NCBI GenBank assembly: GCA_963780805.1
Contig: CAWADP010000006.1
Span: 868,001 to 932,000 of the forward strand
DNA: 64,000 nt
DNA from: JASHVB01 sp963780805
GTDB taxonomy: Bacteria > Pseudomonadota > Alphaproteobacteria > Acetobacterales > Acetobacteraceae
Direction of reading: 5' to 3'
This document shows positions 55,943-64,000 of this stretch, piece by piece. The translations under genes and the position numbers were made by a program. The notes under the pieces were generated by a model. It saw only the letters and a program-made list of their open reading frames with translations, was not told the DNA's origin and ran no database searches. How positions within the stretch are numbered: position 1 is the stretch's first letter; each line of letters starts with the position of its first letter.

Positions 55943-56074
55943 CCTCCGCCCTTCTCATAGCCATCCTCCCTCCTTGTCGTTGCCGTCCTCCCTCCTCGCA
56001 ACGACAGGGGGGAGAGGGGCGACGATCCCAGTCGATACCGGAATGTTCTCTCTAGGGAACAGTGAAACCCACCC

Positions 56075-56356
56075 TCACATCCCCAACGCCCGCCGGTATA
56101 CGTCGAGCAGCAACTCCTGCTCCTCCACCTCGGCGGCTTCCTGCTTGCGGATGCGGATGAGCTGACGCAGCACCTTCACGTCGAAACCGGCAGACTTGGC
56201 CTCGGCGTAGATGTCCTTGATGTCGCTGCCGAGTGCCTTGCGCTCCTCCTCCAGCCGCTCGATGCGTTCGACGATGCTGCGCAACCGGTCGGCGGCGACG
56301 CCGCCCGTTTCGGTGCCTGTCTTGGTCTCGATCTTTTCCACCGCCCGCACCGCCAT
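56075..56356 (-). CDS. GapR-family DNA-binding protein (DUF2312)
   Basis: 93 residues, nearly all in coiled coil: DRLRSIVERIERLEEERKAL, DIKDIYAEAKSAGFDVKVLR, QLIRIRKQEAAEVEEQE. This is the GapR signature, a nucleoid protein of alphaproteobacteria that clamps overtwisted DNA ahead of replication and transcription. Full-length and intact. It is convergent with the amidohydrolase gene. Confidence 0.93.
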   Translation of the reverse strand: MAVRAVEKIETKTGTETGGVAADRLRSIVERIERLEEERKALGSDIKDIYAEAKSAGFDVKVLRQLIRIRKQEAAEVEEQELLLDVYRRALGM

Positions 56357-56482
56357 GATGTGCCGCTCCCCTGGTTGAAGGCGGGCGGGGATAGCGGTGG
56401 GGCGGGGGTGGGGTCAATCATAGATTGGCCTTCCCCCGCACCATCGCCTGGCGCTTCTCCCGCGGCCGCGGAAGAAGCCGCG

Positions 56483-56864
56483 TCAGACGCTTGGCATCGC
56501 GTCGACGAAGCCCGTCACCGAGCGCAGCCGGCCGTCCGCCGCCAGCACCGCGAAGTCCGTGCCCGCAATGAACAGGGGGGCCTGGTCGGTGCCGCCGGCG
56601 CTCCAACTGAAGCGCACGCGGTCATGGTGCGCCTCGATCCCGCTCGACAGGCGGACGCGGTAGCCCGGGAACTGCGCCTGCGCCGCGGCGATCATCGAGT
56701 TCGATCGCGGCGTGGCCGTTGCCGTCGCGATGCGAATCGAGATAGCTGCCGTCCTCCGCCCAGGTGCGCGCGATGATGTCGCGGCGGCGGCCGGCGTCGG
56801 TCTCGTTCCACGCGGCGATATAGCCCGCGACGGTTTGGTTCACGTTGATTGTGGCTGTGGTCAT
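56483..56864 (-). pseudogene. NTF2/SnoaL-like protein, one apparent frameshift
   Basis: GAGAGGAGAACCACC precedes ATG 56864. The first frame reads TVAGYIAAWNETDAGRRRDI, RTWAEDGSYLD and GHAAI, the typical N-terminus of a SnoaL-like fold. The C-terminal half, MIAAAQAQFPGYRVRLSSGI and VRFSWSAGGTD, is in another frame. Removing one A from the AA at 56700-56701 joins them as GHAAIDSMIAAAQAQF, the standard family reading. Intact it would have about 126 residues. It is divergent from the MmyB-type regulator at 57040, a common pairing. Confidence 0.75.
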
Positions 56865-56901
56865 GGTGGTTCTCCTCTCATGCGGCGGGCGGTGCCGTGG
56901 T

Positions 56902-56937
56902 GGCCCCAGTGGGGGCCCCAGTGGGGGCCAAGTGGGG
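56902..56937. repeat. 12-bp repeat in the divergent promoter region
   Basis: GGCCCCAGTGGG at 56902-56913 and 56914-56925, and a variant from 56926. It lies between the NTF2-like gene and the XRE regulator, so it could be a binding site of that regulator. Confidence 0.5.
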
Positions 56938-57039
56938 GGCACGTGTCCCGCACGCGGCAAGAAACCGCCGGGCATGGCACCGCGTCGATTACCTCGCAGG
57001 TCATGGAGGCGCCGCCGCGCGGGCGCTAGCATCCGTCGC

Positions 57040-57852
57040 ATGTCGATCAGTGCCAACAGCTTCGGCCCGCTGCTGCGCGAATGGCGCCAGCGCCGCCGCA
57101 TCAGCCAGCTCGATCTTGCGTTGGAGGGCAACATCTCCACGCGGCACCTCAGTTTCATGGAAACCGGCCGCGCCAGGCCGAGTCGCGACATGGTGCTGCG
57201 CCTGGCGGAGCACCTGGACGTGCCGCTGCGCGACCGCAACGTATTGCTGTCGGCCGCCGGGTTCGCGCCGGTGTTCCGCCAGCGCGCGCTGGACGATCCG
57301 GCGCTGGATGCCGCGCGGCAGGCGGTGGAGTTGGTGATCCAGGGCCACGCGCCATATCCGGCGATCGCGGTGGATCGGCACTGGACGCTGGTGGCCGCCA
57401 ACGACGCGGTGGCGCCGCTGCTGGCGGGCGTCGATGCTGCTCTGCTGCACCCGCCGGTCAACGTGATGCGGCTGGCGCTGCATCCGGCGGGGCTGGCGCC
57501 GCGCACCGTCAATCTGGCCGAGTGGCGCGTCCACCTGCTGGAACGGCTGCGCCGGCAAGTGGAAGCGACCGCCGATCCGGTGCTGGTTGCGCTGCTGCGG
57601 GAACTGCTCGCGTATCCTTCGCCCAGCGCGCCGCGCCCGCCGCGGCCGGCGCGCGACTATGCCGGCATGGTGGTGCCGTTCGAATTGGCGACCGAGGCGG
57701 GGGTGCTCGCCTTCTTCAGCACCACCACGGTGTTCGGCACGCCGGTCGATGTCACGCTGTCGGAGCTGGCGCTGGAGTGCTTCTATCCCGCCGATGCCGG
57801 CACCGCCGAGATTCTGCAACGCGCCGGGCAAGCGCGCCGGACGGGGATGTAA
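57040..57852 (+). CDS. XRE-family regulator with MmyB-like ligand domain
   Basis: 270 residues. An N-terminal helix-turn-helix (LLREWRQRRRISQLDLALEG, then STRHLSFMETGRARPSRDMV) is followed by the MmyB-like sensory domain (PAIAVDRHWTLVAANDAVAPLL, VNVMRLALHP and WRVHLLERLRRQV). Such regulators are thought to bind fatty-acid-like ligands and often repress a divergent gene, here the NTF2-like gene. The ATG at 57040 was selected because the helix-turn-helix starts shortly after. Confidence 0.9.
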   Translation: MSISANSFGPLLREWRQRRRISQLDLALEGNISTRHLSFMETGRARPSRDMVLRLAEHLDVPLRDRNVLLSAAGFAPVFRQRALDDPALDAARQAVELVIQGHAPYPAIAVDRHWTLVAANDAVAPLLAGVDAALLHPPVNVMRLALHPAGLAPRTVNLAEWRVHLLERLRRQVEATADPVLVALLRELLAYPSPSAPRPPRPARDYAGMVVPFELATEAGVLAFFSTTTVFGTPVDVTLSELALECFYPADAGTAEILQRAGQARRTGM

Positions 57853-58229
57853 AGGATGGCAGGGAGGCGTAGGTAGTGTCTCGGTCTGAATTTTGGTTTT
57901 GGTGAAGGTTTTCGGACGCCGGCCGTCGCCGGTCGCGCGTCCGGGCACGGGGCCAGCGTACGAGAACCTTGACCGCGGCGGCAGTTCCGAGCTGCGCAAG
58001 CCTGCCCGACATCTGCCATTGCTCGGTTCACAGGGAACCTCAGCCAAGTCGTTCTCGGCCCCACGACGCACCGTGCATGATGCAGGTCGGCGGGCCCCCT
58101 GCCTCCGACAATCAACGTGGGTCCAGGAGTCTGTACCAGCGCGGGCGGGGCATCGGCGCTCGCCTACATAATGCTACTCCCAGGGTGAGCTCGACGTGTT
58201 ATAGAGTAGGCACGAGCATGGGGGGCTAG
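57853..58229. other. Intergenic stretch before the HEPN/ATPase module
   Basis: 377 bp with no supported gene. It marks the change from GC-rich neighbours to the visibly less GC-rich module and would hold its promoter. No clear direct repeats or integrase remains. Confidence 0.35.
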
Positions 58230-58614
58230 GTGCCGGAAGCTTACGCAGATTCCGCATTGCGTCACTCCGCCGACGCAGACTTGCTCGCCTCCGGCGGTCG
58301 CTTTCACGGAGCGGGCTACCTTATTGGATTCGCCGTCGAATGCGCGATCAAGTCGGCGATCTTGGCTGCTCGGCCGGCGGCCGGGGCGCCGCAAATACAC
58401 CTGCCCAGGCTTGTAGAGAGCGCCAAAAAGATGCTGCAAGGCCGCCGGAAGCACGCAAATCTTCACCGTTATCGAGCAAGTCGACTTCATGAAGAATTGG
58501 AGTATCGATATTCGATATGCCAGTGACGGCGTCGTTGACGAAGGTCAACTCCGCCGCTGGCGCTTGGACTCGAACCGCGTGCTTGCTGCCGCCAACCTCA
58601 GACGGAAGCCATGA
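58230..58614 (+). pseudogene. HEPN-like domain protein, first gene of the ATPase module, one apparent frameshift
   Basis: The first frame (GTG 58230) reads HSADADLLASGGRFHGAGYL and IGFAVECAIKSAILAARPA, the helical pattern of HEPN proteins of the MNT/AbiV-like kind. From about 58457 the protein continues in another frame, TVIEQVDFMKNWSIDIRYAS to LRRWRLDSNRVLAAANL, ending in a TGA that overlaps ATG 58611 of the next gene. Removing one A from AAA (58457-58459) joins them as KHAIFTVIEQVDF. Intact length is about 127 residues. No clear RxxxxH RNase motif is visible. The coupling to the ATPase gene argues that the intact frame is, or was, functional. Confidence 0.65.
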
Positions 58615-59909
58615 CCCGCTACGACGAGGCCCTGCCGCGCTTCGCCGCGCTCGTTCGCGACGCGATCGGCGCGGCCGCAATGGATGATCATCTTTTTCTG
58701 CGTGATGCCGCCGGGCGCCTGACATTCGTTTTGCTTGCACCGCTGGGCGATGATGCGATGACCGAAATTCGTCGTGGAGCCGGAGCACTTGCGCCATGGG
58801 TGGATGCCCGCACGCCAATCGCCTCGCCGGATGACCTCTTTGAGTCATCCCTTGCCGACGCATCTGGCAGCTTTCCAAAGTACATAAAGACCGACGAATT
58901 TACTGGCTTCGTCCGCTTAGTAGAGCGGCGTGTTGTCGGTCAGGACTGGATGCGCCCGCCTGCAGAGCCCGTCCCGGGCCTGCCACCTATCATCGTGTTC
59001 GCCAGTCATAAGGGCGGAGTGGGACGTTCCACAGCGCTCGCAGTCGCGGCCGCCGCGCTGTCACAGCGTGGCCGTAACGTACTGGTCGTCGATCTCGACC
59101 TAGAGGCGCCGGGCTTGGGGACGATGCTGCTGCCTGAGCCGCCCCAATTCGGAACGCTGGACTATTTTGTCGAATCCGGTCTGCAGGACGTCGACGACGT
59201 GTTCCTGGATGATTTGCTCGCCACCAGCAGCCTAGCCGAGAATGGGCTGATTCACATCGCCCCCGCGGTTGGCACCACGAGCGACGCCAGTCCTGAAAAT
59301 GTGCTCGGCAAAATCGCGCGCGCCTACGTCGAGCGTCTTGATGCAGATGGGCGGACTGTATCCTTCTTGGATCGGACCCGGTCGCTGGTGACGAGGCTTT
59401 GCTCGCGTACTCGATACGATGCGGTGTTCATCGACGCCCGCGCCGGCTTGAACGAAGCCACGGCTGCCGCAGTCCTTGGACTGGGTGCTGAAGTTCTCCT
59501 GTTTGGCGTCAACACGCCGCAGACCTTCGCAGGATATCGCTATTTTTTGGGGCATCTCGCGCGATTCCGGCCGGGTTCGTCGGGAGATGCGGACTGGCGC
59601 TACCGACTTCGGATGGTGCAAGCCAAGGCCAGGGGTGGGCCCGAAGGCCAGGCGGATTTTCGGACCAACGCCTTCGAGATGTTCTCCGACACCCTGTACG
59701 ATCTGGAAGAAGGGATCGAGGAGGACGCTTTCAACTTCGATTATGATGACGAAACGGCTCCTCATTATGCTTGGCCCATCCTCGACGACAGTAATTATGC
59801 TGAATTCGACCCGCTTGAGCAGGGTGAACAGCTCGCTCATCATTTGTACGAGCGTACGTTCGGGATGTTTATTGATGCGCTGATCGAAAAGATCGGACTG
59901 AGAACGTGA
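58611..59909 (+). CDS. KGGVGR-motif variant P-loop ATPase (ParA/MinD-like)
   Basis: 432 residues. A 120-residue N-terminal domain of unknown type precedes a SIMIBI-class ATPase: IIVFASHKGGVGRSTALAVA (deviant Walker A, residues 134-140), VLVVDLDLEAPGLG (157-170) and the Walker-B-like YDAVFIDARAGLNEAT (269-283). The Lys and Gly-Arg-Ser of KGGVGRS distinguish it from the plain KGGVGKT of ParA. The C-terminal 130 residues are acidic and helical. It overlaps the HEPN-like gene (ATGA) and the next ATPase gene (GTGA). KGGVGR ATPases occur in uncharacterised accessory operons; the role here is inferred to be defence or signalling. Confidence 0.8.
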   Translation: MTRYDEALPRFAALVRDAIGAAAMDDHLFLRDAAGRLTFVLLAPLGDDAMTEIRRGAGALAPWVDARTPIASPDDLFESSLADASGSFPKYIKTDEFTGFVRLVERRVVGQDWMRPPAEPVPGLPPIIVFASHKGGVGRSTALAVAAAALSQRGRNVLVVDLDLEAPGLGTMLLPEPPQFGTLDYFVESGLQDVDDVFLDDLLATSSLAENGLIHIAPAVGTTSDASPENVLGKIARAYVERLDADGRTVSFLDRTRSLVTRLCSRTRYDAVFIDARAGLNEATAAAVLGLGAEVLLFGVNTPQTFAGYRYFLGHLARFRPGSSGDADWRYRLRMVQAKARGGPEGQADFRTNAFEMFSDTLYDLEEGIEEDAFNFDYDDETAPHYAWPILDDSNYAEFDPLEQGEQLAHHLYERTFGMFIDALIEKIGLRT

Positions 59910-61363
59910 GAAAATCGAGAGCCTCCGCCGGCGATCTTCAGGTCCTGCGCGACGCGCTTAGCAACCTGCAACCTGGGGCGGCCCATCAGGCCAATGATCC
60001 TCTTGAAGTGGAGGAGATCTTCGCTCCGCCTGCCCATGTCAACGCTTTGGATCCTCAACGATCGCTGGTGATCGGCAACCGTGGGGTGGGCAAGAGCTTT
60101 TGGTCCTCAGTGCTGACGCACGACGACACGCGTGACAAGGTTGCCGGATCCTATCCGCGATTGCCGCTGCGCCAGATACGAGCGACGCTCGGCTTTCACG
60201 AGGCCGCCGGAAAGGACGAGGGACCAGCGCCGTCGCCCGCCGTGCTCGCGGAGCTGAGGGAGAACGGTCATGCGCCAGAGACGATCTGGCGCGCGGTGTT
60301 GCTTAGCGCACTACGGGCTGACATCGGTGAGAATTTGCCTGCATCGCTCCGGGACATACTGGCGTGGATGAAGGCGGACGTCGAACGCTTGGAGACAGCA
60401 CTTCGAGGAGCAGATCGACGGTTTCTTGACGCCAAGCGGACGTTTCTGCTGGTCTTCGATGCTCTCGATCGGGTCGGCAGGGACTGGGAGGTGATTACTC
60501 CTCTGACCGAAGGCATCCTTCGTCTGGCGCTTGACATGCGGGGTTTTCGCGCAATGAAGGCAAAGGTCTTCATGCGGACCGACCAGTCTAAGGACGACTC
60601 GCTCTTCCGGTTCGCGGACGCGTCAAAGATCCGATCGGACGCAGTGAGCCTCGTCTGGCGGCGCGGCGAGTTGTTCGGTCTGCTCTTCAATCTCCTGACT
60701 AAGGAGAGCGCGGTCTGCGAAGCGCTGTTTCGCCTTGCGGGCTACGACGCATCGATGGACTCGGTCGACGAGTTGCTCCGCGACGAGGACCGACAGGAGG
60801 AGCTCTTCTATCGTCTCGCGGGCGAGTTCATGGGCGCGGGCCCGAAGCGCGGTCGTACCTACACTTGGCTATATGATCATCTCGCCGACACGTTCGGTCA
60901 GACCAGTCCCCGCAGCTTCATAACCGCACTTCAGCGCGCGGCAGCATATCGCCCTGCACCGCCCGATAAGGTCATCGACTACAACGGCATCCGCGCTGGC
61001 GTACAGGACGCGTCTCGTGTGCGCGTCATTCAACTGAAAGAGGATTACGACTGGATCGACAAGGTGATCACCGCCCTGGACGGGCTCGAGGTTCCCTGCG
61101 AACCGTCCGTCTTCAAGCGCCGCTGGATCGATCGTGCAACGGCGGCGGGGCTCCGGTCCGCGGCTCAAGGCGAAACCAGGCGGATGCCGTTGGAACTCGT
61201 AACAGGAAGCGACGATGCGGAGGACGCGTTGCTGCGGGCCTTGACCAATATCGGTGTGCTCGAGTTCCGTACGCCGAACCGCATCAACATGCCCGATATC
61301 TTCCGCGTAGAGGCCGGCATCAAGCGCCGGGGCGGTGTGCGGCCGCCGTCATCGCGCCGCTAA
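59906..61363 (+). CDS. P-loop NTPase, STAND/KAP-like, partner of the KGGVGR ATPase
   Basis: 485 residues from GTG 59906, overlapping the previous stop. Walker A is SLVIGNRGVGKSFWSSVL (Gly-Asn-Arg-Gly-Val-Gly-Lys-Ser, 57-64) and Walker B is TFLLVFDALDRV (179-190), with Asp-Ala-Leu-Asp instead of DExx. VFMRTDQSKDD near 235 could be sensor 1. A helical C-terminal region ends with a winged-helix-like segment (LRALTNIGVLEFRTPNR). It resembles the signal-transducing ATPases that oligomerise on a trigger. No effector domain is visible in it, so the HEPN-like protein is the best effector candidate. Confidence 0.7.
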   Translation: MRKSRASAGDLQVLRDALSNLQPGAAHQANDPLEVEEIFAPPAHVNALDPQRSLVIGNRGVGKSFWSSVLTHDDTRDKVAGSYPRLPLRQIRATLGFHEAAGKDEGPAPSPAVLAELRENGHAPETIWRAVLLSALRADIGENLPASLRDILAWMKADVERLETALRGADRRFLDAKRTFLLVFDALDRVGRDWEVITPLTEGILRLALDMRGFRAMKAKVFMRTDQSKDDSLFRFADASKIRSDAVSLVWRRGELFGLLFNLLTKESAVCEALFRLAGYDASMDSVDELLRDEDRQEELFYRLAGEFMGAGPKRGRTYTWLYDHLADTFGQTSPRSFITALQRAAAYRPAPPDKVIDYNGIRAGVQDASRVRVIQLKEDYDWIDKVITALDGLEVPCEPSVFKRRWIDRATAAGLRSAAQGETRRMPLELVTGSDDAEDALLRALTNIGVLEFRTPNRINMPDIFRVEAGIKRRGGVRPPSSRR

Positions 61364-61859
61364 CGCCTGCGCAGGTTGGCACGGAGGCGAACTCTTCGCC
61401 AAGGCTCAAGCAAAGTGCCGCTGCCGGCAGCAAGCCGAACGAATGGCTGCTTCATGCACCGATCTGCCTCAAAAATTGCCGGTCCGCTCCCGGCCAGGAT
61501 CGGTCGTCAGCCGGCCGTCCGCACCAGGGCCTGTGCTGGCGAAAGCAGCACAGTCGGCCGTCGAATTTCCGAACGCTACGACCTACGGTCGGCAGCCGGT
61601 CTTGTCCGCTTCCTTGGATTGATCGCCGACATGCAGTCCGCCATCGGCCAGGTCCGGGCGCAGGGCCGGCAGCGTGGGATGTCTGCCATATTGGAACCGG
61701 CCGTCCCGCGCCCGCCCGCCGCGATGGATGGCGGGCCGGGATCAGGTCGGCCGCCGGAGGCGCGTCCGGGCATATCTGACGCCTTTACGATCGGATGGGG
61801 GACCGCACAGACTCAGCCCAAGCCGATGTTGCCCGCCACTGCGAAAACAGGCTGCTTCG
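61364..61859. other. Intergenic stretch after the ATPase module
   Basis: About 500 bp between converging genes. Open frames exist but have no family-like content. No attachment-site repeat was recognised by eye. Confidence 0.35.
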
Positions 61860-62895
61860 TCAACCCTGACCAATATAGGTCTCGACGGCGAGCCGCTGCG
61901 GTCCCGATCCCGCGCGCCACTCGAACGGTGACACCCCTGCCATCCGGTGAAACGCGTGGCTGAATGCGCTCGTTTCAGCATAGCCCAGCGCGATGGCAAT
62001 CCCACTGACGTTTATGCGCGTGCCCGCGAGCAACTGCTGTGCCACCTCGAAGTGGGCCTCGTTGAGCAGCTTTCGGAACGTCATGCCCTCTGATTGCAGG
62101 CGACAATTCAGCGTTCGCGGATGCATTGTCAGGCAGCGTGCCACCTCGTACAAAGTGGCATCGCCGAACAAGACCCGGGATCGGAGGATCCGAACGACCT
62201 GCTCCGTGGCGCTGGGTAAAGCAACGGCCCAATATTTGGCAACCAATGCTTCCAGAATCTCACGCTGGCGGGAATCGGCGCCGGGCACCGGCCGTTCGAG
62301 CAACCCGGCTGAGAAGACGAGGGCCGACTGCTCGGCATCGAAGCGGACAGGGACGCGAAAAAAACTGCGATAGGGGTGAATATCGGCTGGCGGCCTGCGG
62401 GACAACAGGTACTTCGCTCGGTAGCGATCCACACAGTTCCCGCATCATGTTGAATCCGACGGCGATGGCTCCGTCGCAGAAATGATCGATGCCCTCGGTT
62501 CCCTGCTGGTGGATCGCGTAGCCGGCCGAGACCACGCTGCCGTGCACCACCAGGTAGGGCACCCCGCCTCGGACATAGCGGTGCTGGTTATCGACAAGGT
62601 CCTGGACGGCACGGCCCCAGGTTCGTGCGTTCCTCATCAATCGACCGACGAGTCCCAGGCTTCGCGTGTCGCACCGCTGCCCGACCAGAAGGCCGAAGTG
62701 CGCGCACCCTGTCCGCACCGCACCCGCCTGGAGCAGCTTGCCCGCTGCGGTGAAGGGGATCGAATTCTCCGGATCGTGGAGTACGCGAACGTCGAGCCCG
62801 ACGCTGGCCGCAACCTCGGCGGCATCGGCCCCTAGCTCCCGCAGGAGCTGAGGCACTTCGGCAAGAGCTCCAACACGTTGCTGGCCTTCCGACAC
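61860..62895 (-). pseudogene. AraC-family regulator with arabinose-binding-like sensor, one apparent frameshift
   Basis: The first frame (62895 down to about 62410) gives the OruR/AraC_binding-type sensor: QLLRELGADAAEVAASVGLD, then RYVRGGVPYLVVHGSVVSAG, ending MMRELCGSLPSEV. The rest, LLSRRPPADIHPYRSFF through VRFDAEQSALVFSAGLLERP and the two helix-turn-helix blocks (RTLNCRLQSEGMTFRKLLNE, GIAIALGYAETSAFSHAFHR), is in another frame. Removing one base in GTACCTG (62406-62412) restores PSEVLLSRRPP, the usual family reading. Restored length is about 345 residues, normal for the family. It converges on the ATPase module. Confidence 0.8.
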
Positions 62896-63084
62896 GTTCG
62901 GTCACGCCCCCCGAGCCACCGCCCAGCGATTGCTGGAACCGAGGCGAATCCGCACACCGAGAGCATAACAGTCGTCGCGCCTGTCGCAAAATCGCAAGCG
63001 GCAGTCGAGCTGCTGTGTCAAAAGCCTGGGCGGAGGGCGGACGTGCCTGCCAGTAACGCCAGCCGAAGCATAAACGCCGGGAGC

Positions 63085-63356
63085 GTGCTGTATGACCGGT
63101 TCCGTAACGCATTTCGAGATCTGAACTCCTCAGCATCGCTCTTGATGCCTCCTACACCCACATGTACGCTCCCGGCACACGCCGTCACATCAAAGCCGCA
63201 CTGAAAGCCGGCGCGACCATGGAAGAGATCATGGAGGTGCTGAAGCTCTGCGTGGTCCAGGGCGTGCAAGCCTGCAATCTCGGCGTGCCGATCCTGGCCG
63301 AGGAACTGGAACACGTCGAGCAGGCGAACGACGCTGTTTCAACAGGGAGGGCATGA
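63085..63356 (+). pseudogene. Carboxymuconolactone decarboxylase family protein, 5'-truncated
   Basis: The C-terminal half of the family is clear: LSIALDASYTHMYAPGTRRH, then AGATMEEIMEVLKLCVVQGV and LGVPILAEEL. Upstream, LYDRFRNAF in a shifted frame matches the preceding region, implying one missing base near 63115, and before that nothing family-like remains. So it is truncated and probably frameshifted; an ATG at 63162 would still give a 64-residue product. Its stop overlaps the ATG of the Rieske gene, indicating an original operon for aromatic or ring-cleavage metabolism. Confidence 0.65.
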
Positions 63357-63667
63357 CAGTGGTGGAGTTCATCGATGTGGCACCGCTGGACCAGGTCCCG
63401 CCGGGCACAGGCAATTGCTTCACAGTGGCCGGCAAAGACGTGGCAGTGTTCAATGTGGATGGGACCATCTATGCGATGGAGGACTCCTGTCTCCACAAGG
63501 GAGCGTCGCTGGGCACCGGCCAGCTCGACGGTAAGGTTGTCACCTGCCGGTCCCATGGTTGGCGCTACGACGTAACCACCGGCAGCACGATGAATGTACC
63601 CGGCTACGGAGTTGCTTCGTACCCCGCAAAAGTGGTCGAGGGGAAGATACTGATAGCCGTCGCATGA
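63353..63667 (+). CDS. Rieske [2Fe-2S] ferredoxin
   Basis: 104 residues, a stand-alone Rieske domain. Cluster ligands are in CLHKG (Cys 46, His 48) and CRSHGW (Cys 65, His 68). It is the electron carrier of ring-hydroxylating dioxygenase systems. ACAGGGAGGGC precedes the ATG. It follows the carboxymuconolactone decarboxylase remnant with a four-base overlap; the matching oxygenase is not in the window. Confidence 0.9.
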   Translation: MTVVEFIDVAPLDQVPPGTGNCFTVAGKDVAVFNVDGTIYAMEDSCLHKGASLGTGQLDGKVVTCRSHGWRYDVTTGSTMNVPGYGVASYPAKVVEGKILIAVA

Positions 63668-63721
63668 ACTGCGCGCTTCGCAAGCCGTAGTGTCGCGGCG
63701 TGGACAGATAGGGGCGGTGAA

Positions 63722-64000
63722 ATGACTGAATTGGCCGCGCCAAATCAACGTTGGCGCAAACTGACAGCAGAGGGTCTCCACGAGTTCAGGCGATTTCTGT
63801 TGATGTTCCTCTATCTCTGGGCGGTCTTTGGCCTGTTTGTGCTCAATCAGAACGTTGCTCTGGCGAGGCAGAACATCAGCTATTCCGCGCAAGGGTTTGC
63901 GATCATAAACGCCTTTGTCCTGGCGAAGGTCATGCTGGTGGCCGAAGATCTTAAGCTGGGGCATCGATTCAAGGACAGATCGCTGATCTACCCGGTGCTC
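63722..64000 (+). CDS. Integral membrane protein, partial (runs off right edge)
   Basis: 93 residues in the window. GGGGCGGTGAA precedes the ATG. Two hydrophobic segments are visible (RFLLMFLYLWAVFGLFVL at 24-41 and FAIINAFVLAKVMLVAEDL at 59-77), separated by a polar loop. It resembles a conserved alphaproteobacterial hypothetical family without known function. The C-terminus lies outside. Confidence 0.7.
   Translation, partial: MTELAAPNQRWRKLTAEGLHEFRRFLLMFLYLWAVFGLFVLNQNVALARQNISYSAQGFAIINAFVLAKVMLVAEDLKLGHRFKDRSLIYPVL

Noticed and set aside
57783..58115. Transposase tail upstream of the HEPN/ATPase module
   Set aside because: Some basic, Arg-rich minus-strand sequence was considered, but no catalytic motif or terminal repeat could be identified.
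61376..61963. 195-codon plus-strand frame after the ATPase module
   Set aside because: It runs into the antisense of the AraC regulator and has no family-like sequence or ribosome binding site.

Overview
The window is GC-rich chromosomal DNA from an alphaproteobacterium, most likely a member of the Rhodospirillales/Acetobacteraceae. The evidence is gene content: a GapR/DUF2312 protein, an alphaproteobacterial flagellar set (DUF6468 protein, MotE-like protein, CheY, CheZ), and an acetan/xanthan-type exopolysaccharide locus. No rRNA, tRNA or CRISPR array was seen.

Region 1 (1-33768) is an exopolysaccharide locus. In order it holds a WbaP-type initiating sugar-phosphate transferase cut by the left edge, a methyltransferase, a Wza-type export lipoprotein, family-2 glycosyltransferases, a pyruvyl-transferase-like protein and a GT39-like membrane transferase. 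A second initiating transferase (GumD type), a Wzz/tyrosine-kinase fusion, a Wzy-like polymerase, a GH5 hydrolase, a GNAT protein, a WecG/TagA transferase, a Wzx flippase, a GT32-like transferase and a frameshifted formyltransferase/GINT1-like protein follow. Regulators are interspersed: two LuxR-type proteins whose receiver domains lack the phospho-acceptor Asp, and two paralogous short receiver-like proteins, one interrupted by a stop codon. A metabolic block (M20 peptidase, ABM-like protein, MFS transporter, cyclase; 13813-18860) splits the locus.

Region 2 (33832-35374) is speD-speE for spermidine synthesis. Region 3 (35522-41496, minus strand) is a motility operon: DUF6468, MotE, CheY, CheZ and a large AMIN/TPR-like secreted protein. 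Region 4 (41777-56356) holds housekeeping and accessory metabolism: PmbA/TldE, an LLM-class oxidoreductase, a Spy/CpxP-like protein, a 1284-residue repeat protein with DUF4214 units, an alcohol dehydrogenase with a repeat-expanded N-terminus, and a three-gene set of CoA-transferase, opine-dehydrogenase-like enzyme and amidohydrolase, then GapR.

Region 5 (56483-64000) is accessory. It has an NTF2-like gene divergent from an MmyB-type XRE regulator, then a tightly coupled three-gene module (HEPN-like protein, KGGVGR-motif ATPase, second P-loop ATPase; 58230-61363) that looks like an uncharacterised defence or signalling system. A frameshifted AraC regulator, a truncated carboxymuconolactone decarboxylase, a Rieske ferredoxin and a partial membrane protein close the window.

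A recurring theme is single-base frameshifts: at least six genes become continuous if one base is removed or added, usually in a short A or C run. This could be assembly error or real decay and should be settled before calling these genes dead. Short in-frame or intergenic tandem repeats (9 to 39 bp) are also unusually common.
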